Assembly: GCA_028714855.1 (NCBI GenBank)
Contig: JAQTLP010000009.1
Coordinates: 1-64,000 of the forward strand
Source: Phycisphaerae bacterium
GTDB lineage: Bacteria > Planctomycetota > Phycisphaerae > Sedimentisphaerales > Anaerobacaceae
Direction: 5' to 3'
DNA length: 64,000 nt
This document shows positions 34,256 through 42,559 of this stretch, in pieces (the first letter of the stretch is position 1; each line of letters opens with the position of its first letter). The notes below the pieces were generated by a model. The model was given only the letters and a program-made list of their open reading frames with translations, ran no database searches and was not told the origin of the DNA. Position numbers and translations under genes: made by a program.

Positions 34256-34915
34256 ATGATAAAGAAAATAGAGAGACTGATCGTTTTTGTTGTATTGGCT
34301 GGGCTTTTTTTCAATAGCGGCTGTGGAATTGTAGGCCTGGTAGGCACGCCAAGCCAGTATGAGAAAGAAATTCCCGCTGAATATGACCTTACTAAGCAAA
34401 AGGACAAAAAGATACTGGTGCTTGTTAAGCAGCCTAGTGGGTTCAGAGCCAAGACAAACCTGCATTATTATTTGACTGAGGCCGTTCGCGATAGTCTCGT
34501 ATCAAATGTTAAAGTTAAGCCTAAGTATGTACTTTCCTATAAGGTGTTATCTGAGTTTCGCTCTAACAGAAGCGATTTTTCATCGCTTTCACCCGAAGAA
34601 GTGGGTAAAGCTTTGGGTGCAGATATCGTTTTGTTAGTAGAGATTAGAGATTTTCAGCTTAATGAAGTGGTGGGGTCAGGTTACTATAATGGGAGTTTAA
34701 GCGTTCAGGCGGCTGTTTATGATGCGAACGATGGGAAAGAGTGGGAAGGGAGAAATGTCGATGTCGGATTCGATACTGGGGAACGCGGGCAGGAGGGAGC
34801 CGCCATGCGATTGGTAAATGCTTGTGCCTACTGTATTACGAGATATTTGTATAACTGCCCGGAATACAAATTTAGGATTTCTGACGAGGGGAAAAACACC
34901 GGTTGGGGAGATTAG
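34256..34915 (+). CDS. Putative outer-membrane lipoprotein, unknown function
   Basis: The signal MIKKIERLIVFVVLAGLFFN is followed by SGC, a lipobox-like site, so the mature protein starts at that cysteine. The 219-residue protein contains KKILVLVKQPSGFRAKTNLH, SLSPEEVGKALGADIVLLVE and YDANDGKEWEGRNVDVGF. The layout of a strand, a helix with EEVGKALGADIVLLVEI, then paired strands resembles CsgG/TolB-N-like or 'FlgO'-type lipoproteins that sense or line outer-membrane complexes. That is a resemblance only; I cannot name a family. AAGGAAT is about six bases before the ATG. Confidence 0.7.
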   Translation: MIKKIERLIVFVVLAGLFFNSGCGIVGLVGTPSQYEKEIPAEYDLTKQKDKKILVLVKQPSGFRAKTNLHYYLTEAVRDSLVSNVKVKPKYVLSYKVLSEFRSNRSDFSSLSPEEVGKALGADIVLLVEIRDFQLNEVVGSGYYNGSLSVQAAVYDANDGKEWEGRNVDVGFDTGERGQEGAAMRLVNACAYCITRYLYNCPEYKFRISDEGKNTGWGD

Positions 34916-35287
34916 TTTGGTCGTAAGCCGCTGGGGAAATGGGGAAGATGGGGGATTTAGGGTAGCATCAAACGCGCAAGTTTGCGTTTTTAGGTGGGTG
35001 TAAAGTGGTAGAAATTGCTAAAAGTTGCTAAAAATGCGCGCAAAAGTTAGACAAAATGCGCGGAAAATGGTTGGAAATGGTAGGCAATTTCTTACCCCCC
35101 TGCGCATTTGATTGAAATTTTTTGTCGGCCACGAAGTCACCAATACACAAAGAAAAATTAGTCACAGATTGCCGAAGTTAACACCGCTGAAGCAGAGTAA
35201 ATTGGTCGTTAGTGAATAGTCATTAGTTGGTCGAGTTCGGCAAAGCCGAGAGAGCATAGCCTCCAGTTGCTTGCTGAGGGCAGAAGA
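34916..35287. repeat. Non-coding spacer with several short repeats
   Basis: No gene in these 372 bases. AAAATGCGCG occurs at 35031-35040 and 35053-35062, and its complement (GCGCATTT) at 35102-35109; TTGCTAAAA occurs twice near 35015-35033; GAAATTGC (35011-35018) faces GCAATTTC (35084-35091). Further right, four degenerate heptamers run in the GTT orientation at 35205-35232 (GTCGTTA, GTGAATA, GTCATTA, GTTGGTC). A TCGGC-AAA-GCCGA hairpin sits near 35236-35248. Confidence 0.55.
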
Positions 35288-36313
35288 TCAGGATGATGAT
35301 TTGTTGGCGTCGGCGGGAGCATTCGGTTCGGCGATTTGTTTTTTTGTCAGGACCTCTTTTATTTTTTTGAGGACATCGGGAGAGGGGACATTCTGTTCCT
35401 GCATTACCAGCAGTGCGAAGTTGTCGGCGAGAATTTCCTCAGGATGGATAAGGTAGTCTGTGTTTTTTCCCACCTGCTCAATTAAGCCAGACAGTTCTTC
35501 CATATCCACGAGCTTAGGGTTTTGGCCATCGTACACAGGCCTAAAGTCAGAAGAGCCGCCATTTTGTTCAACCAACAGGAACTGGAACTGGAGGTAGTTG
35601 AAGAACTCGCCGCCGCGTGCAACATCATATTTCTCAGCGATGGAAAACAGGATTGGAACCACTGAAACCACCTTTCCATTAAGCTGAAGGCGGATGTAAT
35701 GGTCGTTTCTCGACGCATCGGGATTGGTAATCTTGCGAGACTTAAGTTCAGCAGGGAACTCGATTTCGTTGCACTTTGTGAAGCCGATGAGCCCATAGAG
35801 CCGTTCGCGCAGGTCAGGGTTTGCCCGGGTCAGGACATGAAAAAGCTCGTGACAGATAAGTTTTTCGACAGCCGATTCGTTTTCTGCGAGCTTATCTTCC
35901 GGAATAATTACGGCACTGCCTCGGGTGTATGAAGCATGGCCTTCCTCGTTTCCAGTGGTCTTGACCATATAGATTGTCTTTGGAAAGGGAAGGGGCAGAA
36001 TTTTAAGCTTTGCCTGAAGGTTATAGAAAGCGGATTCAACTTTCTGCTTTTCGCTGTCGGTCCAGGGGAGGGCATTGTGGCCTGCGAACTCAAGAAACTC
36101 TGCTTTTGAAACGTCCCTATCTGTTTTCAGCCTTGCGGAACGGTCGAACGGACTCAGACATTGAACGAAGTCATCTTGTGTGGAAAGAATCTTTTTACCT
36201 TCATCAACAGTAGCGAAGACAACGGCGGTGTTGTCGCCTAGTTTTATATCACCTATGCAGGTTGTTGTAATAAAAGCACAAATAACAAAGAATGACAGAT
36301 ACAGGTTTTTCAT
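35288..36313 (-). CDS. Exported zincin-like protein, probable metallopeptidase
   Basis: AAGGAG lies seven bases ahead of the ATG. Signal peptide MKNLYLSFFVICAFITTTC. The zinc-site pattern is LICHELFHVLT (His155, Glu156, His159), and a later HPEEILADNFALL (Glu293 the most likely third ligand) 134 residues on, the arrangement of gluzincins. The distance and the PEEILADNF block resemble other uncharacterised bacterial 'putative zinc metallopeptidase' families, with an acidic helix near the second site. The tail is a low-complexity Ala/Asp/Lys/Ser-rich run. Substrate unknown; a secreted processing enzyme for cell-surface proteins is plausible. The strand is opposite to both neighbours. Confidence 0.72.
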   Translation of the reverse strand: MKNLYLSFFVICAFITTTCIGDIKLGDNTAVVFATVDEGKKILSTQDDFVQCLSPFDRSARLKTDRDVSKAEFLEFAGHNALPWTDSEKQKVESAFYNLQAKLKILPLPFPKTIYMVKTTGNEEGHASYTRGSAVIIPEDKLAENESAVEKLICHELFHVLTRANPDLRERLYGLIGFTKCNEIEFPAELKSRKITNPDASRNDHYIRLQLNGKVVSVVPILFSIAEKYDVARGGEFFNYLQFQFLLVEQNGGSSDFRPVYDGQNPKLVDMEELSGLIEQVGKNTDYLIHPEEILADNFALLVMQEQNVPSPDVLKKIKEVLTKKQIAEPNAPADANKSSS

Positions 36314-36469
36314 ATATATCTCCTTGCCGAGTATAACAATCGGAGTTTTCGGTAATATTAAGCTGAGAGGCGAGATGAGGGCAACAAAAATAGCGAATTA
36401 GAGAATTGGTGTCTGGGTTCTGGATAACGACATTCCGGGATCTCCACTGCGCTACGAGGGTGAAATTAC

Positions 36470-36498
36470 TTGACAGTTGGGGCGGAATGGGGCAATAT
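36470..36498 (+). promoter_or_regulatory. Candidate promoter
   Basis: Consensus TTGACA (36470-36475), a 17-base spacer and CAATAT (36493-36498), 37 bases before the start of the beta-helix gene. Confidence 0.5.
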
Positions 36499-36535
36499 AG
36501 GGGGGTTAATATGTTTATTGTAAGGAGAAATGATT

Positions 36536-38401
36536 ATGTCGTTTGGCCGTATGAATAAGAAAACCCTGTATCACGTCGTCTATGTCTTTATCTGCATAAT
36601 GCTTGGTACGCTGCCTGCGGCGGCGCAGCCATCGGGCGGGCCTTATGGGCCGATTAAGCAGAAATACGATTTGCCTAAGGTTGATGGGAAGATTTACTAC
36701 GTGGCTCCGGACGGCAAGGCGGAGGAAACAGGGGAAACGCTCGAGAAGCCGACGACAATAGAAGCTGCGATAGAGCGGGTAGTAAGCGGCGACGCAATCG
36801 TGATGCGCGGCGGGATTTACCGCACGGGGGAACTGGTACTGAACCAGGGAATCACTATACAGCCATACGAGGATGAGCTGCCGATTTTTAAGGGCACATT
36901 TGTTGCGAAGGAGTGGGAGAATCTGCACAACGGATTATGGTGTACATCATGGGACAGATTATTTCCCGAGAAGCCATTAGACTGGTGGAAGCGGAAGCGG
37001 CATGGGAAGGGGACACCGCTGGATCGTTTTAATAATGATATGGTGTTCGTGGACGGGAAGTTTCTGCAATCGGTCGGCTGGGAAGGCAATATTGACGCGA
37101 ATTCCTACACAATCGATTATGAAGCGAAGGTGGTTTATATAGGGGTTGAACCAAACGACCACACGATAGAAATAACCGCCTTTAACGGCGGACTTACGCG
37201 GACAACGAAGGAATGTCACGGTAAGAAATCGGACGGCAAAGGGCCTGTGATTCGGGGAATCACTTTTACCCAGTATGCGCGGCTGGCGATGGAAGTTGCG
37301 GGGACGGAGCCGGAAGCCTTGTCCGCTGAGAGCAATCACGGCAAGGAAGTGACCGGGACGACTTTGGAGAATTGCGAGATTAGTTTCTGTTCGAGAGTGG
37401 CCGCTTATTTGCGCGGAGATGGTTTGACGATTCGGCATTGTAAAGTGAGCGATACAAGCACGGAAGGCATTTATATTATCGCCTCGTCGGATGTTTTGCT
37501 GGAGAAAAACATTTTCACACGGAACAATATCGAGAACATCACGGGATATTTTCCTGCGGCGGTGAAGATATTTAATCAGAGTTACCGCGTTACGTGCAGG
37601 GACAATTTGATTATCGACCTTCCGAATTCGAACGGTATCTGGTATGACGTGGGCGAGGTTGACGGCGTGTTCGTGGACAACTGGGTCGAGGGTGTAGGCA
37701 AAGTCGAAGGGCGGGTCATGGGTGAACGGTGGTATCCGAGCGACAGCGGATTTTTCTTTGAAATATCAAAGGGAGTAATTGTCGCCGGCAACGTGTTCGT
37801 CAACTGCGACCAGGGCATTCGCGTGCTCAACAGCTGCGATGCTCAAGTTTACAATAACACATTGGTGAACAGCACGGTATTCTTCGGGCGCACCTCAAGG
37901 GGTATAGCTGAGACCACTTACGGATGGGACCATCCGAGCACCGGGCCTGCTGTCGACGAAAGGGACGGACACGTATTTGTTAATAACCTTATGACGGCGG
38001 ATGAGAATCATCGCGGACCGCTTTTGGTTTTCTGGCAGCCTGCGAACTTGTGCGAACGGTTTAATAAGCCACAGGTGAATCAGCTGGATTATAATGTTTA
38101 TGTTCGGGCGAGTGACAAGGTTGAGCCGCTGATTTTGTGGAGTCCGGCGGCGGACGTTAATTGCCAGACGAAACTTGGTTCGCCGGAGGGTATGCAGAAG
38201 CTGCATGCGGAATTTTCGGCCCACAGCAAGTATTTCCCTGGTTACAGCGGTTCGTTATTCAAGGGTCCCGAACTGGGTAATTACCAATTATTAAAGGGAT
38301 TTCCCGGGGCTATGACGGCGACCAGTCTTCCGGCTGAAATCGAGAAGCTTCTCGGCCGAGGCAAAGATTCGCAGTTTACCGGAGCGTATCCTCCTCAGTA
38401 A
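36536..38401 (+). CDS. Secreted right-handed beta-helix protein
   Basis: 621 residues. AAGGAG (36521-36526) is nine bases before ATG 36536 and only three before the in-frame ATG 36530, so I use the former. The signal peptide ends near LGTLPAAAQ. Residues 45-110 form the DUF1565-like entry (IYYVAPDGKAEETGETLEKP, SGDAIVMRGGIYRTGELVLN). The middle region has the turn-and-strand cadence of a parallel beta-helix: GLTIRHCKVSDTSTEGIYII, DVLLEKNIFTRNNIENITG, GVIVAGNVFVNCDQGIRVLN, AQVYNNTLVNS. Such proteins include polysaccharide lyases and glycosidases, for example GH141-like and alginate-lyase-like groups. No catalytic residue is assignable. It is isolated between spacers of about 130 and 170 bases. 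Confidence 0.85.
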   Translation: MSFGRMNKKTLYHVVYVFICIMLGTLPAAAQPSGGPYGPIKQKYDLPKVDGKIYYVAPDGKAEETGETLEKPTTIEAAIERVVSGDAIVMRGGIYRTGELVLNQGITIQPYEDELPIFKGTFVAKEWENLHNGLWCTSWDRLFPEKPLDWWKRKRHGKGTPLDRFNNDMVFVDGKFLQSVGWEGNIDANSYTIDYEAKVVYIGVEPNDHTIEITAFNGGLTRTTKECHGKKSDGKGPVIRGITFTQYARLAMEVAGTEPEALSAESNHGKEVTGTTLENCEISFCSRVAAYLRGDGLTIRHCKVSDTSTEGIYIIASSDVLLEKNIFTRNNIENITGYFPAAVKIFNQSYRVTCRDNLIIDLPNSNGIWYDVGEVDGVFVDNWVEGVGKVEGRVMGERWYPSDSGFFFEISKGVIVAGNVFVNCDQGIRVLNSCDAQVYNNTLVNSTVFFGRTSRGIAETTYGWDHPSTGPAVDERDGHVFVNNLMTADENHRGPLLVFWQPANLCERFNKPQVNQLDYNVYVRASDKVEPLILWSPAADVNCQTKLGSPEGMQKLHAEFSAHSKYFPGYSGSLFKGPELGNYQLLKGFPGAMTATSLPAEIEKLLGRGKDSQFTGAYPPQ

Positions 38402-38499
38402 AGCAAGCTAAAGTCCTGGTTATAATGGGGTTGATGGCAAAATTCAGGCCAATAACGGCCAATTTTGCACAATAGTGATATTTTTCAGCAAGGGCGTGA

Positions 38500-38528
38500 T
38501 TGATATTCATTACGGGGGCAGTTACAAT
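38500..38528 (+). promoter_or_regulatory. Candidate promoter of serA
   Basis: TTGATA (38500-38505), a 17-base spacer and TACAAT (38523-38528), 44 bases before ATG 38572. Confidence 0.65.
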
Positions 38529-38571
38529 ATTAACCCTAAGATTGAGAGAAGTTTTTTTTGGAGACCAATTA

Positions 38572-40158
38572 ATGATTAAGGTTCTAATTACGGACAAACT
38601 TGCACAGGAAGGAATTGATTTACTAAATTCCAAAGACGGCGTCGAGGCCGTTGTGAAACTTAAGATAAGCGAAGACGAACTTGCCAAGATTATCGGCGAA
38701 TACGACGGCTTGATAGTCCGCAGCGATACAAAAGTTACCGCCAAGGTGCTGGCCAACCCGGGGAAACTGAAGGGTGTTGCCAGGGCGGGAGTTGGCATAG
38801 ATAACATCGACGTTCCGGCGGCGACGAGGAAAGGCGTTCTCGTTATGAATACTCCCGGCGGCAATACGCTAAGCGCAGCGGAACATACGATGGCATTGAT
38901 GCTCGCAATGAGCAGAAACGTCGTTCCCGCGTGCAACAGCCTGAAGAGCGAGGCATGGGACAGAAAAAAATATATGGGTAACCAGCTCAACGGCAAGGTG
39001 CTCGGCGTTATAGGGCTGGGCAGAATCGGCATGGCTGTGGCGAGAATGGCCAAAGGATTTAATATGAAGATTCTCGGCTATGACCCGCTGGCAGCTCCGC
39101 CGGATGCGGAGAAAACCGGAGTCGAAGTAGTTGGCAAGCTCGAAAAGATATTTAAGGAAGCGGACTATATTACCGTTCACGTTCCGAAGAACGAGCAAAC
39201 GCTGAATATGATTGGCGCCGAGCAAATCAAGATGATGAAGCCAACCGTTCGGCTGGTTAACTGCGCCAGAGGCGGGATAATTAACGAAGATGCGGCTTAC
39301 AATGCACTTGCGGAGAAGCGAATAGCCGGGGTTGCGTTGGACGTTTTTCCGAAAGAGCCGCCTGAGAGTTTCCGTTTCAAAGATTATGAAAACTGTCTTG
39401 TTACGCCGCACCTTGGCGCCAGCACAGAGGAGGCGCAGGTGGAGGTCGCCGTCGAAGCGGCGGAGATTCTTGTCGAGGCCATCAAGGGCGGGGCGGTCAG
39501 AAACGCAGTGAACGCACCATCTGCGGCAGGGGCTATGCCTCAGATTGTGAGCCAGTATGCAGAGCTTGCCCGGCGGATAGGCACGCTTATGAGCGCTATA
39601 ACGACGAGCCCTATCAAGAAGGTCGGAGTTCAATATCGCGGCACAATTGCGGAAGCAGCTATCGAACCGGTTACACTTGGCTTTTTAATCGGCTTGCTGC
39701 AGCGGCATTTCGATATGCCTTTGAATATGGTCAATGTCGGTGTCCTTGCAAAAGAGCGCGGCATAAGCATCGACGAGACGAAGAATACGGAGGCAAAGGA
39801 TGTCGCGGCAAGTTTCAGCGCCAAAATCGTTACCGATAAAGTTACACGGACCGTAACGGGTTCTGTGTTCGGAGGGAAACTGCTGCGGATAACCGAGCTT
39901 GACGGATTCAATATAGAGATGACGCCGCAGGGGCCTGTAATGGTCATCTTTAACGACGACAAGCCGGGCGTTATTGGGGCAGTGGGGACTGTTTGCGGCA
40001 AGTATAAAATCAATATATGCACGATGGGTGTCGGTCAGAAGCCAGAGGAACGAAAAGCCGTTCTTGCCGTAAGTCTCGACAAAGAACCCGACGCAAAAGC
40101 TGTTGAAGAGCTCGGCAAACTTGATTTTGTGAACGAAATTTACGTTTGCAAGTTATAG
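38572..40158 (+). CDS. serA: SerA: D-3-phosphoglycerate dehydrogenase (long form)
   Basis: First step of serine biosynthesis: 3-phosphoglycerate to 3-phosphohydroxypyruvate with NAD+. The 528 residues match the long form, with substrate/NAD domains, an intervening domain and an ACT domain. Motifs: IVRSDTKVTAKVLANP, GVGIDNIDVPAATRKGVLV, NTPGGNTLSAAEHTMALML, NAD site GLGRIGMAVARMAKGF, NCARGGIINEDA, and LVTPHLGASTEEAQ with the catalytic histidine. The C-terminal ACT domain (GPVMVIFNDDKPGVIGAVGT, NINICTMGVGQ) is a serine-sensing site in characterised enzymes. ATG 38572, with TGGAG ten bases before, is the start; the ATG-less extension upstream overlaps the promoter. Six bases separate it from the next gene. 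Confidence 0.96.
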   Translation: MIKVLITDKLAQEGIDLLNSKDGVEAVVKLKISEDELAKIIGEYDGLIVRSDTKVTAKVLANPGKLKGVARAGVGIDNIDVPAATRKGVLVMNTPGGNTLSAAEHTMALMLAMSRNVVPACNSLKSEAWDRKKYMGNQLNGKVLGVIGLGRIGMAVARMAKGFNMKILGYDPLAAPPDAEKTGVEVVGKLEKIFKEADYITVHVPKNEQTLNMIGAEQIKMMKPTVRLVNCARGGIINEDAAYNALAEKRIAGVALDVFPKEPPESFRFKDYENCLVTPHLGASTEEAQVEVAVEAAEILVEAIKGGAVRNAVNAPSAAGAMPQIVSQYAELARRIGTLMSAITTSPIKKVGVQYRGTIAEAAIEPVTLGFLIGLLQRHFDMPLNMVNVGVLAKERGISIDETKNTEAKDVAASFSAKIVTDKVTRTVTGSVFGGKLLRITELDGFNIEMTPQGPVMVIFNDDKPGVIGAVGTVCGKYKINICTMGVGQKPEERKAVLAVSLDKEPDAKAVEELGKLDFVNEIYVCKL

Positions 40159-40164
40159 ATTAGT

Positions 40165-41529
40165 ATGCCTGAGAAATTGATAATAAGTATCAGCGGGATG
40201 AGAGGTATCGTCGGCGAAAATCTTACGCCTTCGATTGCCGCCGAGTACGGGTGCGCCTTCGGTAAATTTCTGAAGAACAGTCATGCCAGCAGAAATGGGA
40301 AATTTTCCGTGTGCATCGGGCGTGATTCTCGGTCAAGCGGGGAGATGTTAAAGTCGGCAGTAGCGACGGGATTATGTACGGTCGGAGTCGACGTGGTTGA
40401 TTTAGGGCTGACGACCACCCCCGGCGTCGGTATTATGGTAAGAGAACTGCAATGCAACGGCGGAGTCATAATCACCGCTTCACATAATCCGATTCAATAT
40501 AACGGAATAAAACTATTACTCGGTAATGGTATTGCTCCGCCGGCCGATACAGCAGAAAAAATCAAGCAGTATTTTTTCGATAAGCATTTTGCTCTTGTCG
40601 ATTCACTTAATCACGGCAAGATAATCACTAATGAGCAGACAGATGCCACGCATATAGAAAAGGTGTTGACAATAGCCGACGAGGAAGCAATCGCGACGAA
40701 GAAATTTAAGGTTGTTTTAGACAGCGTTAACGGGGCAGGGGGGCGAGTAACCAAAAAAATACTTGCCAAGCTCGGCTGTGAAGTTATCGCAATAAACGAT
40801 GAACCGACGGGCATATTCGCCCACAGACCTGAACCAACAGCTGAGAACCTGACCGGCCTTTGTAAAGCAGTAAAAGAGAATGGAGCCGACATCGGCTTTG
40901 CGCAGGACCCTGATGCTGACAGACTGGCGATTGTCGACGAGGCGGGGACATACATCGGCGAAGAATACACACTTGTCCTTGCGGCCAAATACATTTTCAG
41001 CAGGGAAACCGGCAAAGCGGCAGCAAATCTTTCGACGTCGCGGATGATAGACGACGTTGCCAGGGAGGCCGGCGGTCAGGTCATCCGCACGGCTGTCGGC
41101 GAGGCAAACGTGGCCCAGGCCATGATAGAACACAGCTGCGTCATCGGCGGCGAAGGCAACGGCGGCGTAATTGATTTGAGAGTCGGGCCAATACGAGATA
41201 GTCTTGTAGGCATTGCCCTTATCCTGCAATTGATGGCCGAGACAGGGAAAACGGTAAGCCAACTGGCCGGCGAAATCCCCAGCTATTATATGAGCAAAGA
41301 AAAATTTGCTGCGGACAAGTCGCAGGCCGAGCAAATACTGAAACTGGCCCAAAAGACATTCGCCAGTGCGAAGCTTAATACCACCGATGGCTGCCGATTC
41401 GATTTCGACGACGGCTGGCTGCATATACGGCCGAGCAACACCGAACCAGTTGTTCGAGTTATCGCAGAGGCAACCAGTAAACAGGCTGTTAGAAAATATA
41501 TCGATACCGTTCTTAAAATTACACGCTAA
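40165..41529 (+). CDS. Phosphohexomutase (PMM/PGM, GlmM-like)
   Basis: Alpha-D-phosphohexomutase of 454 residues. Four signature loops: phosphoserine loop GGVIITASHNPIQYNGIK, metal loop QDPDADRLAIVDE, sugar-specificity loop GGEGNGGVI, phosphate-binding loop RPSNTEPVVRVIAEA. The first residues SISGMRGIVGENLTPSIAAE resemble GlmM/archaeal-type phosphomannomutase/phosphoglucosamine mutase. The sugar-loop motif is compatible with glucose-, glucosamine- or mannose-phosphate; a UDP-GlcNAc precursor role would fit the nearby cell-envelope genes, but this is inference. ATG 40165 lies six bases after serA, so translation is probably coupled. Confidence 0.9.
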   Translation: MPEKLIISISGMRGIVGENLTPSIAAEYGCAFGKFLKNSHASRNGKFSVCIGRDSRSSGEMLKSAVATGLCTVGVDVVDLGLTTTPGVGIMVRELQCNGGVIITASHNPIQYNGIKLLLGNGIAPPADTAEKIKQYFFDKHFALVDSLNHGKIITNEQTDATHIEKVLTIADEEAIATKKFKVVLDSVNGAGGRVTKKILAKLGCEVIAINDEPTGIFAHRPEPTAENLTGLCKAVKENGADIGFAQDPDADRLAIVDEAGTYIGEEYTLVLAAKYIFSRETGKAAANLSTSRMIDDVAREAGGQVIRTAVGEANVAQAMIEHSCVIGGEGNGGVIDLRVGPIRDSLVGIALILQLMAETGKTVSQLAGEIPSYYMSKEKFAADKSQAEQILKLAQKTFASAKLNTTDGCRFDFDDGWLHIRPSNTEPVVRVIAEATSKQAVRKYIDTVLKITR

Positions 41530-41550
41530 CGGACTGAAAAGAAAACCTGT

Positions 41551-42453
41551 ATGGATGCAGATAAACAACAGTTAGCCTCAAAGCAGCTTCGGCGTGTTAC
41601 ATATCTTAGCATAGCAGCCAACTTTTTTCTGGTTGGCGGGAAGTTCATCGTAGGTTCAATAACCGGTTCATTGTCCCTGCTTGCTGACGCAGTTCATTCG
41701 GTATCGGATATGCTTACCGATATAGCTGTCCTGCTGGGCCTTTATTTCGGCTCAAAAGAGCCCGATTCGGAACACCCATACGGACACGGCAAGCTGGAGA
41801 CACTTTCGGCCATTGCGATAGCCTTGGGCCTATTAGGGGTGGGACTGGGGATGATATACTACGCGGCCCTTGACATTGCAAAGGGCCATGTTACACGTCC
41901 AAGTAACATGGTTCTGGCAGCAGCGGTTATAGCTATCGTCATTAAAGAGGTGGTTTATCGCGTTACAAAAGCGGCGGCGATGAAATATCACTGTCCAGCG
42001 GCGCTTGCGAACGCATGGCACGACCGTGCCGACGCTTTAAGCTCGGTTGCCGTTATCGCCGGGGTAGTCGCGCAGAAATTCGGATTTGGCCACGGCGACC
42101 AGGTTGCAGCCATCGGCATCGGCGTTATGGTCGTGATAGTTGCCACCGGTCTTATCGGGGACTGCCTCGGGGAACTAATCGAAAAAGCTGTTGATAAGGC
42201 GACGATAGAGCAGATTGAAGGTATTATTAAAGCCAACGGACAGATCCGTCAGTATCATCAGCTTCGGACTCGCACCATCGGAAGGCAGGTCTCCCTCGAC
42301 GTGCATATCCTCGTCGACCCGCATCTGCACATAGCTGCCGCCCACGGGATAGCCGATAGTTTAGAAAAAGCCCTGACCGAGCAGATAACACGCCCCGTAA
42401 ACATTACGATTCACGTCGAGCCGGACACACCTGAGCTTAGAAAATCGGTCTAA
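41551..42453 (+). CDS. Cation diffusion facilitator (CDF) metal exporter
   Basis: 300 residues, six membrane helices followed by a cytoplasmic ZT_dimer domain. The transport site in CDF proteins is visible as two HxxxD motifs, DAVHSVSDMLTD and AWHDRADALSS; His rather than Asp at the first position is typical of zinc/cobalt/iron-type CDFs. The YGHGKLETLSAI stretch is characteristic. The C-terminal domain carries LDVHILVDPHLHIAAAHGIA and NITIHVEP. Exchanges metal, probably Zn2+ or Fe2+, for protons and exports it from the cytoplasm. It starts 21 bases after the mutase stop and could be the last gene of that operon. Confidence 0.9.
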   Translation: MDADKQQLASKQLRRVTYLSIAANFFLVGGKFIVGSITGSLSLLADAVHSVSDMLTDIAVLLGLYFGSKEPDSEHPYGHGKLETLSAIAIALGLLGVGLGMIYYAALDIAKGHVTRPSNMVLAAAVIAIVIKEVVYRVTKAAAMKYHCPAALANAWHDRADALSSVAVIAGVVAQKFGFGHGDQVAAIGIGVMVVIVATGLIGDCLGELIEKAVDKATIEQIEGIIKANGQIRQYHQLRTRTIGRQVSLDVHILVDPHLHIAAAHGIADSLEKALTEQITRPVNITIHVEPDTPELRKSV

Positions 42454-42480
42454 ATGAGAATTAATGAATAATAAAAAGCT

Positions 42481-42509
42481 TTACAAATCACTTCGATGTG
42501 AGGTAATAT
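42481..42509 (+). promoter_or_regulatory. Candidate promoter of the ADP-forming CoA-ligase gene
   Basis: TTACAA (42481-42486), a 17-base spacer and TAATAT (42504-42509); 50 bases before ATG 42560. Confidence 0.5.
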
Positions 42510-42559
42510 AGTCTGCCTTTAAGAACTGTGTTTTGTGTTCAGAAAGGTTATTAAATAAT

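Noticed and set aside
40717-41568. Minus-strand open frame within the phosphohexomutase
   Set aside because: Antisense to all conserved mutase motifs; composition of a shadow frame.
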